From NCBI RefSeq assembly GCF_900637395.1, contig NZ_LR134372.1, forward strand, positions 372,001 through 436,000: a stretch of 64,000 nt of DNA, given 5' to 3'. Of the stretch, positions 18,201-23,953 are shown one piece after another. Numbering within the stretch: the first letter of the stretch is position 1; every line of letters starts with the position of its first letter. The notes below the pieces were generated by a model that worked only from the letters and a program-made list of their open reading frames with translations, was not told the DNA's origin and searched no databases. Position numbers and translations under genes: made by a program. Source of the stretch: Campylobacter upsaliensis. GTDB lineage: Bacteria > Campylobacterota > Campylobacteria > Campylobacterales > Campylobacteraceae.

Positions 18201-21191
18201 ATAGAGTATATTAAAGAAAATTATGGAGACATTTTTTTACAAGCAAGTGGAGAGTATCATCAAAAAAAAAGAGAGTTAGATATAAAAGAGCTTGAGAGGG
18301 AGCAAAAGGGGCTTTTCAATGTGGCTTATAATGGAAAAAATGCCACGCTAATCAAAAAGGATTTAGAAGCGGTTGAGGAGGCAATAGCCTTAATGCAAGG
18401 AACACGCTATAAAGGTGCGAAACACGAAAGGATAAAGCATTTAACAGACCCTAGCAAAGAGGGCTATATCACGGATTTAGAATTCGTCAATTTAGGCAAG
18501 AGTATAAGGGAGTTTTTAGAAAGCTATGAGCCTTTTATTGATAAAAATAGAGCAAGAATTTATGAGTGGGAAAACAAAGATAAGGTTAGATTTAGAGTTG
18601 TAGTTAATGATGTAGCGGATATGGACTCTAACCCCACCACCGCTACGGAGGAAATTATAACATTTTATAGTGATAGAAATCTTAAAGAAAAGATGAAATT
18701 TAAAAATCCTGTGTTAAAGGTGCAAGAGAAGTTTAAATTTAATCCGCAAAAGGCGAAAGACTTGCTAGAGTGGCATAAAGACTCACACGCTTTAACCAAA
18801 GATGAAAACGGACTGCCTAAGGTGTTTTATCACGGAACTTATGCTAAGTTTGAAGTGTTTAAAAGAGCAGGAAAGGCGTCTCAACAAGGCTTTTTCTTTA
18901 CGCCTAGTCAAAAAGCCACAGAGGAATATGGAGATATAACTTTAAACACTTTTTTAAATATCAAAAATCCTTTTAGAGCTGATGAGCTTAAGATAAATAA
19001 AGAGGCGGATTTACAAAAATGGGCGGATATTTTAAAGCTTGATTATGATAAAGAAAAATATGAAAGCTTTAAAGACTTAAAAACCAAGCTTGAAAAAGTC
19101 AAAGAGGCTACAAAAAAGGCTGGATTTAAGTTTCACTCTGCAAGTGGTGGAGGCGTTTATGTTATAGATAATAAGGGTCGAAATAGCTTTATAAATTTAG
19201 AGGAATTAGATAAGGAAAATAAGCGTGTAGTAGAGGCTTTTAAGGGGCTTGAGACAGAGGATATTTATTTTTATTATGTTGTTAGAAATGAATTTGATTT
19301 AGTCTTATATGCGCTTAATAAAAACGATAGATATTTTCACACCTCTGGGCGTGATGAAGTCAAACGCGTGCTTGAAAAGCTAGGATATGACGGCGCAGTG
19401 CTTAATGATACTATAATAACAGTGTTTAACTCTAATCAAATCAAGCACATTGATAACAAAGGAAGCTTTACTGACACAAAAGGCAATGTTACAAGCAAAA
19501 AGCCAAAAAATAAAGAAGTGGAATTTAGCTATTTTAACGAAAAAAGCGATAATATCTATCACTCTAACCCTCACTTAGGGGCGGGTTTAGTAGGAGGTGT
19601 GCTAAATGGCGTAGAGCAAGATGAGGAGGGGAATTTAAGCTTTGACCCTGCGAAATTTGCAATGGGTTTTTTAGGGGGAGCAGTGGGAAGTAAGGCTGTG
19701 AGTAGTGGCATTAAGTGGAGGGCGAATAAGGTTAAAAAAGCTTATCCAAATATCGCTAAAAATAATCCTGTTTTAATGGAGCAAATCGCAAAAAGGGACT
19801 TGCTAACTTACGCAAAAAATGAAACGCAAAACGCCCTAACACGCTTTTTGAATAAAAATAAGCATTTTGATAGCACAAGGGGGCTTTTTGCAGGAGAAAA
19901 AGCCCTTTTAAATGAGGCTTACGCACCGCACAAAGCAAGACTAGCTAAGGCAAAAGAGCTAGAAAGTAAGGGTGCTGATGAGATAGAAATTTGGGAAAAA
20001 ACAGGCTGGTATAAAGACAAGGATAATAAATGGAAATTTGAAATCTCTCAAAGGGGTGGGGAGCTAAAGCTAAAATACACACCAAAGAATAAGGCTGCGG
20101 ATTGGTTAGTTTATAGTATAGGAGTAGAAAAAAATCTTGCGGATTTTTTAGACGATAAAGAGCTTTTTAAGGCTTATCCGCAGTTAAAAGATATAAAAAT
20201 AAAGACATTTACATACCAAGAAAGTGCGGATAGTCCCTTTGTAGTAGGTAGATATGAGCAAGATAAAAAAGAGATAAAACTCAATGCAGAAAACATAGAC
20301 ACTGATATGGAAAAAGCAAAAAGCTTTCTTTACCACGAAATACAACACGCAATCCAAGATATAGAGGGCTTTGCTTATGGGGAACATTTATCTATGTATA
20401 GCAAGGATAATTATAGACTAAGGCACGGCGAAGTGGAGGCTAGAAATGTGCAAAAGAGATTGAGGGGGCGGGGGAAGCCTTATACTAAAGAGGACGCTAA
20501 AAGAGGCTTAGAAATCCTTAATGCAAGTATAAAACGCATAGAGCAAGGGATACAAAATGTAAAAAACGGCGTGGGTGAATATAAAGATGAAACGCAGGAG
20601 ACTAAGGATTTTATATTGCAAAATTATGATAGTGATTTACGAGAAGCCTTAGAGGATAAAGAGTATGTATTGCATTTTATAAATGATGAAATTTATAATA
20701 GAACTCCACATCCGCACAAAACTATGGACACGCCCTTGAGTGAAACCATAGCTGAAACGACAATACAAGGCGAAGCGTTGAGTAAAGCAAATCCTTCAAA
20801 TCTTAGTGCATTAAGAAATGAAACAAAAGAGCTTTTAAAGCCTTTCACGCATAAGCCTATAGAAAATAAAAATGATAATACTAAGGCTATTGTTACGATG
20901 AGCGGAGTTAAGGAGATGTTAAGCGTTAAGGCGATTAAGCAAAGTGTGAAAAACGGCTTTAAAGCAAAGCAACATATAAAAGCGGTTAAGGCTTTACCTG
21001 CTTTATTTGAAAAAGCGATTTTTAAGGAAAGACAGAAGCAAAGGCATTTTAAAGACTATGTGGAAGCTTATAGGGTTTATAGTGCGGATTTTGAAGGAGG
21101 AAAGGCTATTATAAGCGTGCAAGAAAGAAAGGTAGGCGATGATGTGTTATATTTTCTTAAGCTTGATGAATTACGGCTAAATAATGCTTAA
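6240..21191 (+). CDS. Giant phage polyvalent protein, 4983 residues, with multiple toxin-like modules
   Basis: Phage polyvalent proteins are virion-carried multi-domain effectors thought to be delivered with the DNA. Visible modules, by residue: glycine-rich hydrophobic stretches about 370-460; LPD3-like domains about 912-1021, 2264-2367 and 4881-4977; PBECR-type (barnase/EndoU/colicin/RelE-like) domains marked by GAFYKEGLGEIDLVWG or AFYREELGDIDLVWG at about 1239-1394, 1405-1541, 3029-3137 and 3446-3554, and a further EKRHG-containing one about 3817-3931; two QKAWLEAFGLKS modules about 1812-1959 and 2551-2687; an ADP-ribosyltransferase-like module about 4194-4404 (FYHGT, FFFTPSQKATEEYG, VFNSNQIKHI); a second glycine-rich stretch about 4444-4487; and a zinc-peptidase-like HEIQH at 4699-4703. 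Short ESIAQ-type linkers separate modules. The ATG at 6240 has GGAG 5 nt upstream; the longer frame from 6147 runs through the leader hairpin. Family names are from memory of polyvalent protein studies; catalytic activity is untested. Confidence 0.85.
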   Translation: MQFNFNFEAFEKSGKDKSEAINYLKGLNSSLDFDKLESDLKGDENAIYEALKGGNFSFSKPSVEDTRQKLLKNKENEALRAEFNASLSWLDNKQDYNFYDFKKAKERANSKEGLIKADLKAQEKELKRKEALFEKRLENENILTKSLRDTADNLGLNAVADSLELGLNKLGFKDENYIFESEKEDIKKRALKSVREKLQRGDLELNEREKYALRDKYDELDYKKALEKEKEKLRLIQKDSGYNKSEVEFMEEELGFFHTLFNEAKDTIREFKDEYKSEGLIGADVQKAINVLKQFEESELLRHAFSDKKQELQQEYLKNALIIAELNGFDDVGLSKENELYFIKKDKDKEQKYLVNTGFLDNFWDLIENSKFEIAGGVAGGIKGFNSGKSAKGKVVKSVLGAAAGSFGGGLMDAKIADMYLNRESNYGRNLEYALQAGLLSIAGDGVIIAAKPMAKGVAKGVKNAYTYAKEHTPLGLFSTIPSQNINAANKIIDEVFTPEMKEELKAAQKEYGGGVRGEDLANPVFEKLKESFAKKYGKEDKKTQKIAKLAEIFNQNSLKTKQQEMLDLIRSDKDGSTLAYLLEVAKDDVKIQNNLKNMLNLASYNVEKNLKNLNINPREIKSILDEFESGNKAAFKEVESQISKLYNEDIKVVLDRTKYENIKKDFLENGVNLEEMTPFLRDLENNVFAKEGVTFAKLNNFRKNLNFYIFNKDKTPNFINTLKKIAETSLKAEIDRGIDNIFKELPKAYESIKELYSTSLKDYAAMKELGESIKNLKLQDSAKSADEVVESLIKYAKGQGENGINNLQKIKAYLGEENNAFLEMQILNRLFKESVVDNTKLRVFDSEGFLNRVKELVGDTPAPLGANLEARALSGASQGPSKQENFIKKALNEAEFKERNAFIERFSHLKGLLFSNENTGIKASFGTAGLKKMTSDKAILKSVNNGFSVKEHLEAVKNIKELYEKASYKGVDDDVRHSDKAVKIHRFISEFEGGNAEILVKESLDKNQNKIYTLELKELHKDNASLIQSFTSRASKQGNGLANESITQPLFKSKEAREFLELVEGFHKLYKNDAIIAKNFTQGTASQLSTSIATSAEGAIKQKVVKGGFDPIFRLLPDGILFGLFSKQIQGGALRYHLRKALSRSLNYDDFKIKLERELKRRHFNSNTSRLIEKFMQNLEDFNAEKEAKLARIREEEELQRQEELKRLNEIKAAQENAYHTQEANLGQDILETELKEDFGVNFEGFKGKEAINKLLEEKRGQVKGAFYKEGLGEIDLVWGEVKGSGKEAKGYGLSKIIEKHGEDFKEFGEGLEGVSKGLDEIITKGEIHTQEYGRKTIIYHKNGDVYKVGLKQNWKGEPTKNSWVITSYKEDREADKFIHSSDFTKGETLPLNSNESIAQKADDFGVNFEGFKGKEAINKLLEEKRGQVKGAFYKEGLGDIDLVWGDKNYGLEHILNKHGGEFENLAKELSEAVENGKIVKDDKGRLRLEYENKIVGIKDNWKGEKTAHWVVTAYVKKEKEASLYTSASFTKGETLPLNSSTIIPQNTQEIIKQAKEKGESISSTPFTKEDNLSLNSSESIAQKAKNDEVLEVEIIEEVGLNEPMKFLEFQQRKLLTYIKQNTPLRLLERKIELKTRDILNYLEQSALNGKEKAFLMRNLERDLGKIEAKIKEKESVKESETNGALKNKREKFLTQELIDYLREVKRGLLKVSNLPLEKLKDEVRSIDPKFIKREVEYKKRTAREFYDNFENIGINDIMQAINLSNVENRLSYEQIKQIQKAIKNRGEFKRFFSKEKKANFEYETQEAKGSEDIIFTDTKGKEHTLTKETQKAWLEAFGLKSLDEEAIVEIPVDLKERLGKEIKLNKKDFEKLVKNKREKYIPQIKETFKEPEAVFIDENDDLIFAKSFNDKLFFVNVNRDYGEAFKALSLAPKKNNNLLNKLDKSKEILKLDSKLRDYTAQQAFTGVLSASNKPSSESIAQNAGEIKPLSKKDWTQFKRDKEKFAKKYEEAQGLSRLKDEISHQKHLKEQAERNLKEHYSDEKLQEAKNEIALAKTSEEKDRAKWWADEAFLKERQWHLDNLQEANEELEKLERELKKALEDDELKKQELNELKKELEKKNYEFYNFDNRLILGLKLDALTPLDTIKNAFYYGLEKISPKEALGYLDANKKGFKVPYTLKLFDKLVEITKEPEVREIFNKRTEILNKQEQEQFLKELEPALDKLMQKSAKAEQESELIDFNANIKQIKTQMLERLKPLFNQEIITKHGFKAVFNLKSLSKMTSDKAIQKSINNGFSKEKHLRAVLDIESLFKKANLVKTYEDEKGGKNVLIHRFNSEFENANALITTKESLDKNLNKIYTLELELTPRFSDEVRPTDTKSNTGGFNSQEHTADENIATIAKTDEESIAQKTTKQSEKEELERQIPFIEAEIQKYEAKTARLDERIKKTQTRIQPYLDEINALQKQYDELYFTETRGEEANAKKWLKLDEIKAKQEELRKPYNDALFKFIHPYQRLKGKVQTEIQKLKFGLQDRAERLQEIQNEALTSKAQKAWLEAFGLKSMEEAYTPKFSKEVSEALERVLNGEQIKLTKGSYEKLLKRDREEFLPFIKETLENADAVLKDKENALIFVKDIGKKSYFTSVAKNANNEWVISTNSLKTLNTLKNRLDDNGELLYLSKEASNILAEAFTKRAFSNELAKDIIPQTPQEIIKQAKEQGKSVTETKQLLQKHKDNKIINTLKDMQDKDLNTKLGDKDLLDLYANASRDIVQNMENASFELDFIHQIKQYNDNLFTFFEKNPQFKELSLFKNFYNHLQNIIRKKQIENFTKPLNSKTEISTKSGNIYYFDEKHNLLKNPQEKPIKKDEIVLNEKGDTLLLSDTHLVLTNKNKDFKDRYIHLLTNSDKREVLQFANFFQNGLTLENKKLFDLFKSIPKAAFMKYPLEILMQIFNDIVPNNKATIPFYAEFAKKHYGSVDNFNKDFLQKMDRQYKENGNPFGILFNDEVTIKEFSKEYFKGKNAIDFLLKAQAGHIENAFYREELGDIDLVWGDENFGLRHIIEKHGGEFEDIAKDLSEAMENGVLKKQNEVRSRIEYGNFVIGLSGEFKGEKRAFIITAFNRKGKSSTLSPKQDFTDKSDDVLSNQESIITQNANTINILKDMQDKDLNTKLGDKDLLDLYANASRDIVQNMENASFELDFIHQIKQYNDNLFTFFEKNPQFKELSLFKNFYNHLQNIIRKKQIENFTKPLNSKTEISTKSGNIYYFDEKHNLLKNPQEKPIKKDEIVLNEKGDTLLLSDTHLVLTNKNKDFKDRYIHLLTNSDKREVLQFANFFQNGLTLENKKLFDLFKSIPKAAFMKYPLEILMQIFNDIVPNNKATIPFYAEFAKKHYGSVDNFNKDFLQKMDRQYKENGNPFGILFNDEVTIKEFSKEYFKGKNAIDFLLKAQAGHIENAFYREELGDIDLVWGDENFGLRHILEQRAKQWGEEKALKFISHLSENIEKGQIVELEKGRVGIKTDLTTIILDKKENNNFVLTAFRDRNNKKELESLNLSQSKTFTSENAETNAKESPVTPLNQESIIAQNSEKLPFEMQVFAEDKLSGDEVRYLANKIGEKSTMSYFKDYLLKMDRDFHTRAKDIIREYYKIEPFRKELENQWENVKEAYKNGEMSLKEFKFLSKYKDEKSFLNQVARVLWHHNNELVKNQGYTFNKYGQIEQGKGDNYYQNLALEYDGALKNLKKWFYYIQKANKQAQSFFNKNEPQDLKAKESARGENENEKLKSDLLDKTKPLRKAEKEELTNELLEEAKEQNAKIWVGNLESENLADELGLNFQKGVKITMNGNALKHIEKRHGVNSTLAKNGQPIVENEDYANHAKIVNEADKRKIILSEDNQKILVSGKQINGYHIIIESISTKDNELKLKTMYKENGSLENSNIFKEPVRDRISGGESLRVNPSNALDPNGLNESIAQNAGEIKPLSKKDWTQFEKHIEYIKENYGDIFLQASGEYHQKKRELDIKELEREQKGLFNVAYNGKNATLIKKDLEAVEEAIALMQGTRYKGAKHERIKHLTDPSKEGYITDLEFVNLGKSIREFLESYEPFIDKNRARIYEWENKDKVRFRVVVNDVADMDSNPTTATEEIITFYSDRNLKEKMKFKNPVLKVQEKFKFNPQKAKDLLEWHKDSHALTKDENGLPKVFYHGTYAKFEVFKRAGKASQQGFFFTPSQKATEEYGDITLNTFLNIKNPFRADELKINKEADLQKWADILKLDYDKEKYESFKDLKTKLEKVKEATKKAGFKFHSASGGGVYVIDNKGRNSFINLEELDKENKRVVEAFKGLETEDIYFYYVVRNEFDLVLYALNKNDRYFHTSGRDEVKRVLEKLGYDGAVLNDTIITVFNSNQIKHIDNKGSFTDTKGNVTSKKPKNKEVEFSYFNEKSDNIYHSNPHLGAGLVGGVLNGVEQDEEGNLSFDPAKFAMGFLGGAVGSKAVSSGIKWRANKVKKAYPNIAKNNPVLMEQIAKRDLLTYAKNETQNALTRFLNKNKHFDSTRGLFAGEKALLNEAYAPHKARLAKAKELESKGADEIEIWEKTGWYKDKDNKWKFEISQRGGELKLKYTPKNKAADWLVYSIGVEKNLADFLDDKELFKAYPQLKDIKIKTFTYQESADSPFVVGRYEQDKKEIKLNAENIDTDMEKAKSFLYHEIQHAIQDIEGFAYGEHLSMYSKDNYRLRHGEVEARNVQKRLRGRGKPYTKEDAKRGLEILNASIKRIEQGIQNVKNGVGEYKDETQETKDFILQNYDSDLREALEDKEYVLHFINDEIYNRTPHPHKTMDTPLSETIAETTIQGEALSKANPSNLSALRNETKELLKPFTHKPIENKNDNTKAIVTMSGVKEMLSVKAIKQSVKNGFKAKQHIKAVKALPALFEKAIFKERQKQRHFKDYVEAYRVYSADFEGGKAIISVQERKVGDDVLYFLKLDELRLNNA
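9954..10063 (+). repeat. In-frame repeat, copy 1 (PBECR module start)
   Basis: 110 bp that recur, apparently without change, at 10452-10561, 498 bp downstream and in the same frame. They encode DFGVNFEGFKGKEAINKLL through the GAFYKEGLG signature, so the 5' half of one PBECR-type module has been copied. Confidence 0.8.
10452..10561 (+). repeat. In-frame repeat, copy 2 (PBECR module start)
   Basis: Second copy of the 110-bp unit at 9954-10063. Beyond it the two modules diverge, so the nuclease-like C-terminal halves differ while the shared start is conserved. Confidence 0.8.
14461..15415 (+). repeat. 955-bp in-frame duplication, copy 1
   Basis: Reads as identical to 15712-16666 (offset 1251 bp, a multiple of 3). 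It spans residues about 2741-3059, from LKDMQDKDLNTKLGDKD to GLRHI at the start of a PBECR-type module. The two copies diverge immediately after GLRHI, giving two different module ends. Confidence 0.85.
15712..16666 (+). repeat. 955-bp in-frame duplication, copy 2
   Basis: Second copy of 14461-15415. Apparent lack of synonymous differences points to a recent duplication or to ongoing gene conversion. A 296-bp spacer holding one PBECR-type end and an ESIITQ linker separates the copies. Confidence 0.85.
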
Positions 21192-21192
21192 G

Positions 21193-21264
21193 CTAAGTCG
21201 GCACAAAGCACACTATTAGCCTTAATCTATGGTGGTTATCTAGGTATGCCACGCCTCCGAGCAT
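21193..21264 (-). CDS. Possible 23-residue peptide or small structured RNA
   Basis: A minus-strand frame starting ATG at 21264 would encode MLGGVAYLDNHHRLRLIVCF plus three residues. There is no ribosome binding site, but a TTTGTGGTATAAT promoter sits just upstream. The same stretch folds as RNA: AATCTATG pairs with CATAGATT and GTGG with CCAC inside it. It lies between the giant gene and the Panacea-domain gene. It may be a tiny toxin, a small RNA, or an antisense RNA to the 3' end of the giant mRNA. Confidence that it is translated is low. Confidence 0.3.
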   Translation of the reverse strand: MLGGVAYLDNHHRLRLIVCFVPT

Positions 21265-21276
21265 AGATTTAAGTAG

Positions 21277-21290
21277 ATTATACCACAAAT
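21277..21290 (-). promoter_or_regulatory. TTTGTGG-TATAAT promoter on the minus strand
   Basis: The -10 TATAAT (21277-21282) is preceded by TTTGTGG, an extended -10 form. Transcription would start near 21270 and run into the structured region and the 3' end of the giant gene. Confidence 0.5.
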
Positions 21291-21373
21291 TTAAAGAATA
21301 AATTACTAGATTATAAAAGGATTAAAGAGATGATAAGTATAAAAAAATATAATAAAAATATAGGAGAGTTAAG

Positions 21374-21913
21374 ATGACTAAGCTTGAAAAAATTATTAAT
21401 TACATCATTTATTCTTTTAGGGACGAGCCTTTAAAATTAGGGAAATTGAAACTTGCTAAAATTTTGTGGTTTAGTGATAGGGCTTTTATGTATAAATATA
21501 GTGAAACTTTAACGGGCTTAGAATATATCAAAATGCAATATGGTCCCCTACCTAAAAAATATGACAAGATATTAAAAAGCCTTGAAAATGATCGCGTGAT
21601 ACATAGCTATCAATCAAATGCTTATGGCGATGATGATAAAAAGCAAATTTGCTTTCATAGTCTTATTGAGCCTAATATGAACGACTTTAATGCAAAAGAA
21701 ATTCAAATCATAGACGAAGTTATGGCAAGGCTAAAGGACGAAAGGGCGGTTGATTTATCAAAACAAACGCACGATAAGCTATGGGAGAGTGTGAATATCG
21801 GGGAAATTATGCCTATTGAAGCGGTATTTTGGAACGATATAGAGCCAGTCAATGAAGAGGATATAAAATGGGCGAAAGCTGTGTTAAAGACTAAGGGATT
21901 TTATGCAGATTAA
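21374..21913 (+). CDS. Panacea-domain (DUF4065, SocA-like) protein, putative antitoxin
   Basis: A 179-residue protein of the Panacea/DUF4065 family, seen in MTKLEKIINYIIYSF, the KLGKLKLAKILWFSDRAF segment and YGPLPKKYDKIL. In characterised systems this domain is the antitoxin half of toxin-antitoxin pairs and neutralises very different toxins. Here it follows the giant polyvalent protein by 182 bp, with a ribosome binding site AGGAGAG 5 nt upstream of the ATG. No ordinary toxin gene adjoins it. Candidate partners are therefore a toxin-like module of the giant protein or the possible peptide at 21193-21264; both are inference. The C-terminal third is an acidic helical extension that could be partner-specific. 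Confidence 0.8.
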   Translation: MTKLEKIINYIIYSFRDEPLKLGKLKLAKILWFSDRAFMYKYSETLTGLEYIKMQYGPLPKKYDKILKSLENDRVIHSYQSNAYGDDDKKQICFHSLIEPNMNDFNAKEIQIIDEVMARLKDERAVDLSKQTHDKLWESVNIGEIMPIEAVFWNDIEPVNEEDIKWAKAVLKTKGFYAD

Positions 21914-22023
21914 AAATGCGGATACTTAGCTTTTAAAAATGGGAAAAATGTCTATTGTTTATAAAAATTTTAAAGATAAAATAAAGATTATTGAAATACA
22001 TATTTTTTAAATACGCTTTCTTT

Positions 22024-22059
22024 TTAACCCTTTTTTTGCAAGATAAAGAATAATAAACT
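22024..22059 (+). promoter_or_regulatory. T7-tract phage promoter element ahead of the terminase gene
   Basis: TTAACCC plus seven Ts (22024-22037) and, 17 nt after the last T, TAAACT (22054-22059). The spacing equals that of the other members of this promoter set. Confidence 0.5.
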
Positions 22060-22082
22060 AAGTTAAATGCAATGGCACATAA

Positions 22083-22151
22083 ATGAGCTTAGGAAAATTA
22101 TTATTAAAAAGGCAAAAAAAAGATGAAAAAACGAATATTAAGAAAGTTTGA
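22083..22151 (+). CDS. Possible 22-residue leader peptide
   Basis: A very basic frame MSLGKLLLKRQKKDEKTNIK plus two residues. Its ATG lies 46 nt after the T tract, the same distance as the true start codons at other promoters of this set. A second short frame from the ATG at 22122 ends TGA across the terminase ATG. No ribosome binding site is seen for either, so this may be leader sequence only. Confidence 0.25.
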   Translation: MSLGKLLLKRQKKDEKTNIKKV

Positions 22152-22159
22152 GAAAATCA

Positions 22160-23713
22160 ATGAGTGATAAACAAAACGAAGCTTTGAGAGAACTAGCGCT
22201 TAGAGAATTGGCAAGGCGTGATTTAAAGACCTTTTTAAGGCTAAAATGGGCGCGTTTTAATCAAATGCCTTTTTTGGATAATTGGCATTTTGATTATTTA
22301 TGTCAAGTTTTACAAAGCACGATGAAGGAATTTTCAAACCCTCCACTTCGCCGCGTTATGCTAAATATGCCACCCTCTTATGGCAAAACGGAAACCATAG
22401 CTAGGACTTTTATCCCTTGGGCTTTGGGGAATAATCCTTATCGTAAATTTATTTATATCTCTTATAGTGATGATTTAGGCAGGAAAATCAATAAGCAAAT
22501 AAGAGAGCTGATGCACTCACAATTTTATAGAAGCATATTTGGCACGCCTTTATTTATCCAGGCAAATTCAAGCGAGTTTATCCTAAAGCAAGGCGGAGGG
22601 CTTTTTGTAACGACTTTAAAGGGGGCAATTACTGGCTTTCACGCGGATAGCATACTCATAGATGATCCTATAAAAGTGGAAAATATGAAAAGCAAAAAAG
22701 AGCGTGAATTTGTCAATCAAGCCTTTAAGGATAGCATTTTAACGAGATTACAGGATAAGGATTCTAACATTACTATTTTAATGCAAAGGTTAGGCGAAGA
22801 TGATTTATGCGGCTTTTTGCTTAATGAAAGGCATTTTACGCCTGAGATTATCAAAGAGTGGAAAGTGCTTAAAATGGAGGCTTTAAACAAGGAAAAAACC
22901 CTTTATCAGGTAGGTAAATTTAGCTATGAAAGAGAAGCAAATGAGCCTTTATTTATGAAAAAGCACGATTTAGAGGGCTTAAAGGCTTTAAAGGCACAAA
23001 TGGGCGATGATGAGTTTTTTACCCAGTATCAGCAAGAGCCGCAAGCGAGTGAGAGCGGATTTTTTTTACTTGAGAATTTTAAGACAATTCCAAGTTTTGA
23101 GATGAAAGAGCAAAAAGAATATATCTTTTTTGACGGGGCATTTGCTATTAATGCAAGGGCGGATAATAGGGCTTTGGTAGTCGTGGGCGTGGAAAATCAC
23201 GGCGAAAATAGCGTAAGATATGTGCTAAAAAACTGCTTTTATGGGATATGGGACGAAATGCAAACTTGCGAGCATATCATAGAAACTTTGATTAATTATC
23301 CTAATGCTAGGGTTTATATGGAAAGTGAGGGCGGAGGGCTTATACTGCATAGGCTTTTACAGCGTGAAATCGTGCGTGTTAATGAAAATCTTAAAAGGCA
23401 AAATAAGCCCTTAATTAATAATATCATAGAGGTGTATCCAGCCAATAGAAAAATCTCAAAAGTGGAGAAAATCAAGGCGATGAGGGCGTATTATAATAGC
23501 GGTGCTTTGGTGTTTTTAAATCAAGCTTCCTCGCTTAATCAAATCAAAAAAGAATTATTAAGCTTTAACCCTGAAAAGCCTTTTAGAAAAGATGACTGCA
23601 TTGACGCGCTTGCTTCTTGCATAGCACATAAGGACACTTTGCCTCCTGCGGCTTTAAAAATGCCTTTGCAAAAGAGTGGTAGAAGCGTGTATCAAAGCGG
23701 ATGGAATATTTAA
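22160..23713 (+). CDS. terL: Terminase large subunit (packaging ATPase and nuclease)
   Basis: A 517-residue motor protein that translocates DNA into the procapsid through the portal and cuts concatemers. The ATPase half shows LNMPPSYGKTETIAR (Walker A) near residue 75 and SILIDDPIKVE (Walker B) near 175. The nuclease half has the RNase H-type acidic residues at FFDGAF near 325, VYMESEGGG near 395 and RKDDCIDALAS near 480. ATG at 22160 is chosen over TTG at 22148; the short frame upstream ends TGA across this ATG. The small subunit lies downstream on the opposite strand, which is unusual. Confidence 0.9.
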   Translation: MSDKQNEALRELALRELARRDLKTFLRLKWARFNQMPFLDNWHFDYLCQVLQSTMKEFSNPPLRRVMLNMPPSYGKTETIARTFIPWALGNNPYRKFIYISYSDDLGRKINKQIRELMHSQFYRSIFGTPLFIQANSSEFILKQGGGLFVTTLKGAITGFHADSILIDDPIKVENMKSKKEREFVNQAFKDSILTRLQDKDSNITILMQRLGEDDLCGFLLNERHFTPEIIKEWKVLKMEALNKEKTLYQVGKFSYEREANEPLFMKKHDLEGLKALKAQMGDDEFFTQYQQEPQASESGFFLLENFKTIPSFEMKEQKEYIFFDGAFAINARADNRALVVVGVENHGENSVRYVLKNCFYGIWDEMQTCEHIIETLINYPNARVYMESEGGGLILHRLLQREIVRVNENLKRQNKPLINNIIEVYPANRKISKVEKIKAMRAYYNSGALVFLNQASSLNQIKKELLSFNPEKPFRKDDCIDALASCIAHKDTLPPAALKMPLQKSGRSVYQSGWNI

Positions 23714-23781
23714 GAATTTAAGATAAAATTGTAAAGTTTAAGTTCGCTAACTTTCTTTTATGTGGAAAGGAGGCTTGAAAA

Positions 23782-23856
23782 ATGTGGATTAAGATTATTA
23801 ACATTTTAATTCTAATTTTAGAGCTAGTCAAGGAATTTTTAAAAACCCTTGACTAA
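23782..23856 (+). CDS. Candidate type I toxin peptide, 24 residues
   Basis: MWIKIINILILILELVKEFL plus KTLD: an amphipathic hydrophobic helix with an excellent ribosome binding site (AGGAGG, 8 nt before ATG). Upstream sequence TAAAATT, GTTTAAGTT, GCTAAC, GGAAAGGAGGCT aligns with that of the 37350-37436 ORF, so they are paralogues. A perfect TAGTCAAGG/CCTTGACTA hairpin covers the 3' end and stop codon. A sigma70-like promoter faces the ORF from downstream. Small hydrophobic peptide plus antisense promoter is the form of AapA/IsoA-type type I toxin-antitoxin modules of Campylobacterota; the assignment is inference. Confidence 0.5.
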   Translation: MWIKIINILILILELVKEFLKTLD

Positions 23857-23919
23857 AAAACTCATAAACACAAAAATTATAAGTTAAACCGCCTTAGCTT
23901 ACGCTTAAACGATTTTACC

Positions 23920-23928
23920 ATTATAGCA
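23920..23928 (-). promoter_or_regulatory. Antisense promoter facing the 24-residue ORF
   Basis: The minus strand reads TGCTATAAT, an extended -10, with a second TATAAT at 23876-23881 closer to the ORF. Either would give an RNA antisense to 23782-23856. Confidence 0.45.
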
Positions 23929-23953
23929 TAAAAGAAAGGGCGGTTCTTTTATG

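Noticed and set aside
7259..20387. Many minus-strand ORFs under the giant gene
   Set aside because: Low-complexity Ser/Phe/Leu-rich shadows of the Lys/Glu-rich plus-strand gene; none has a good start signal.
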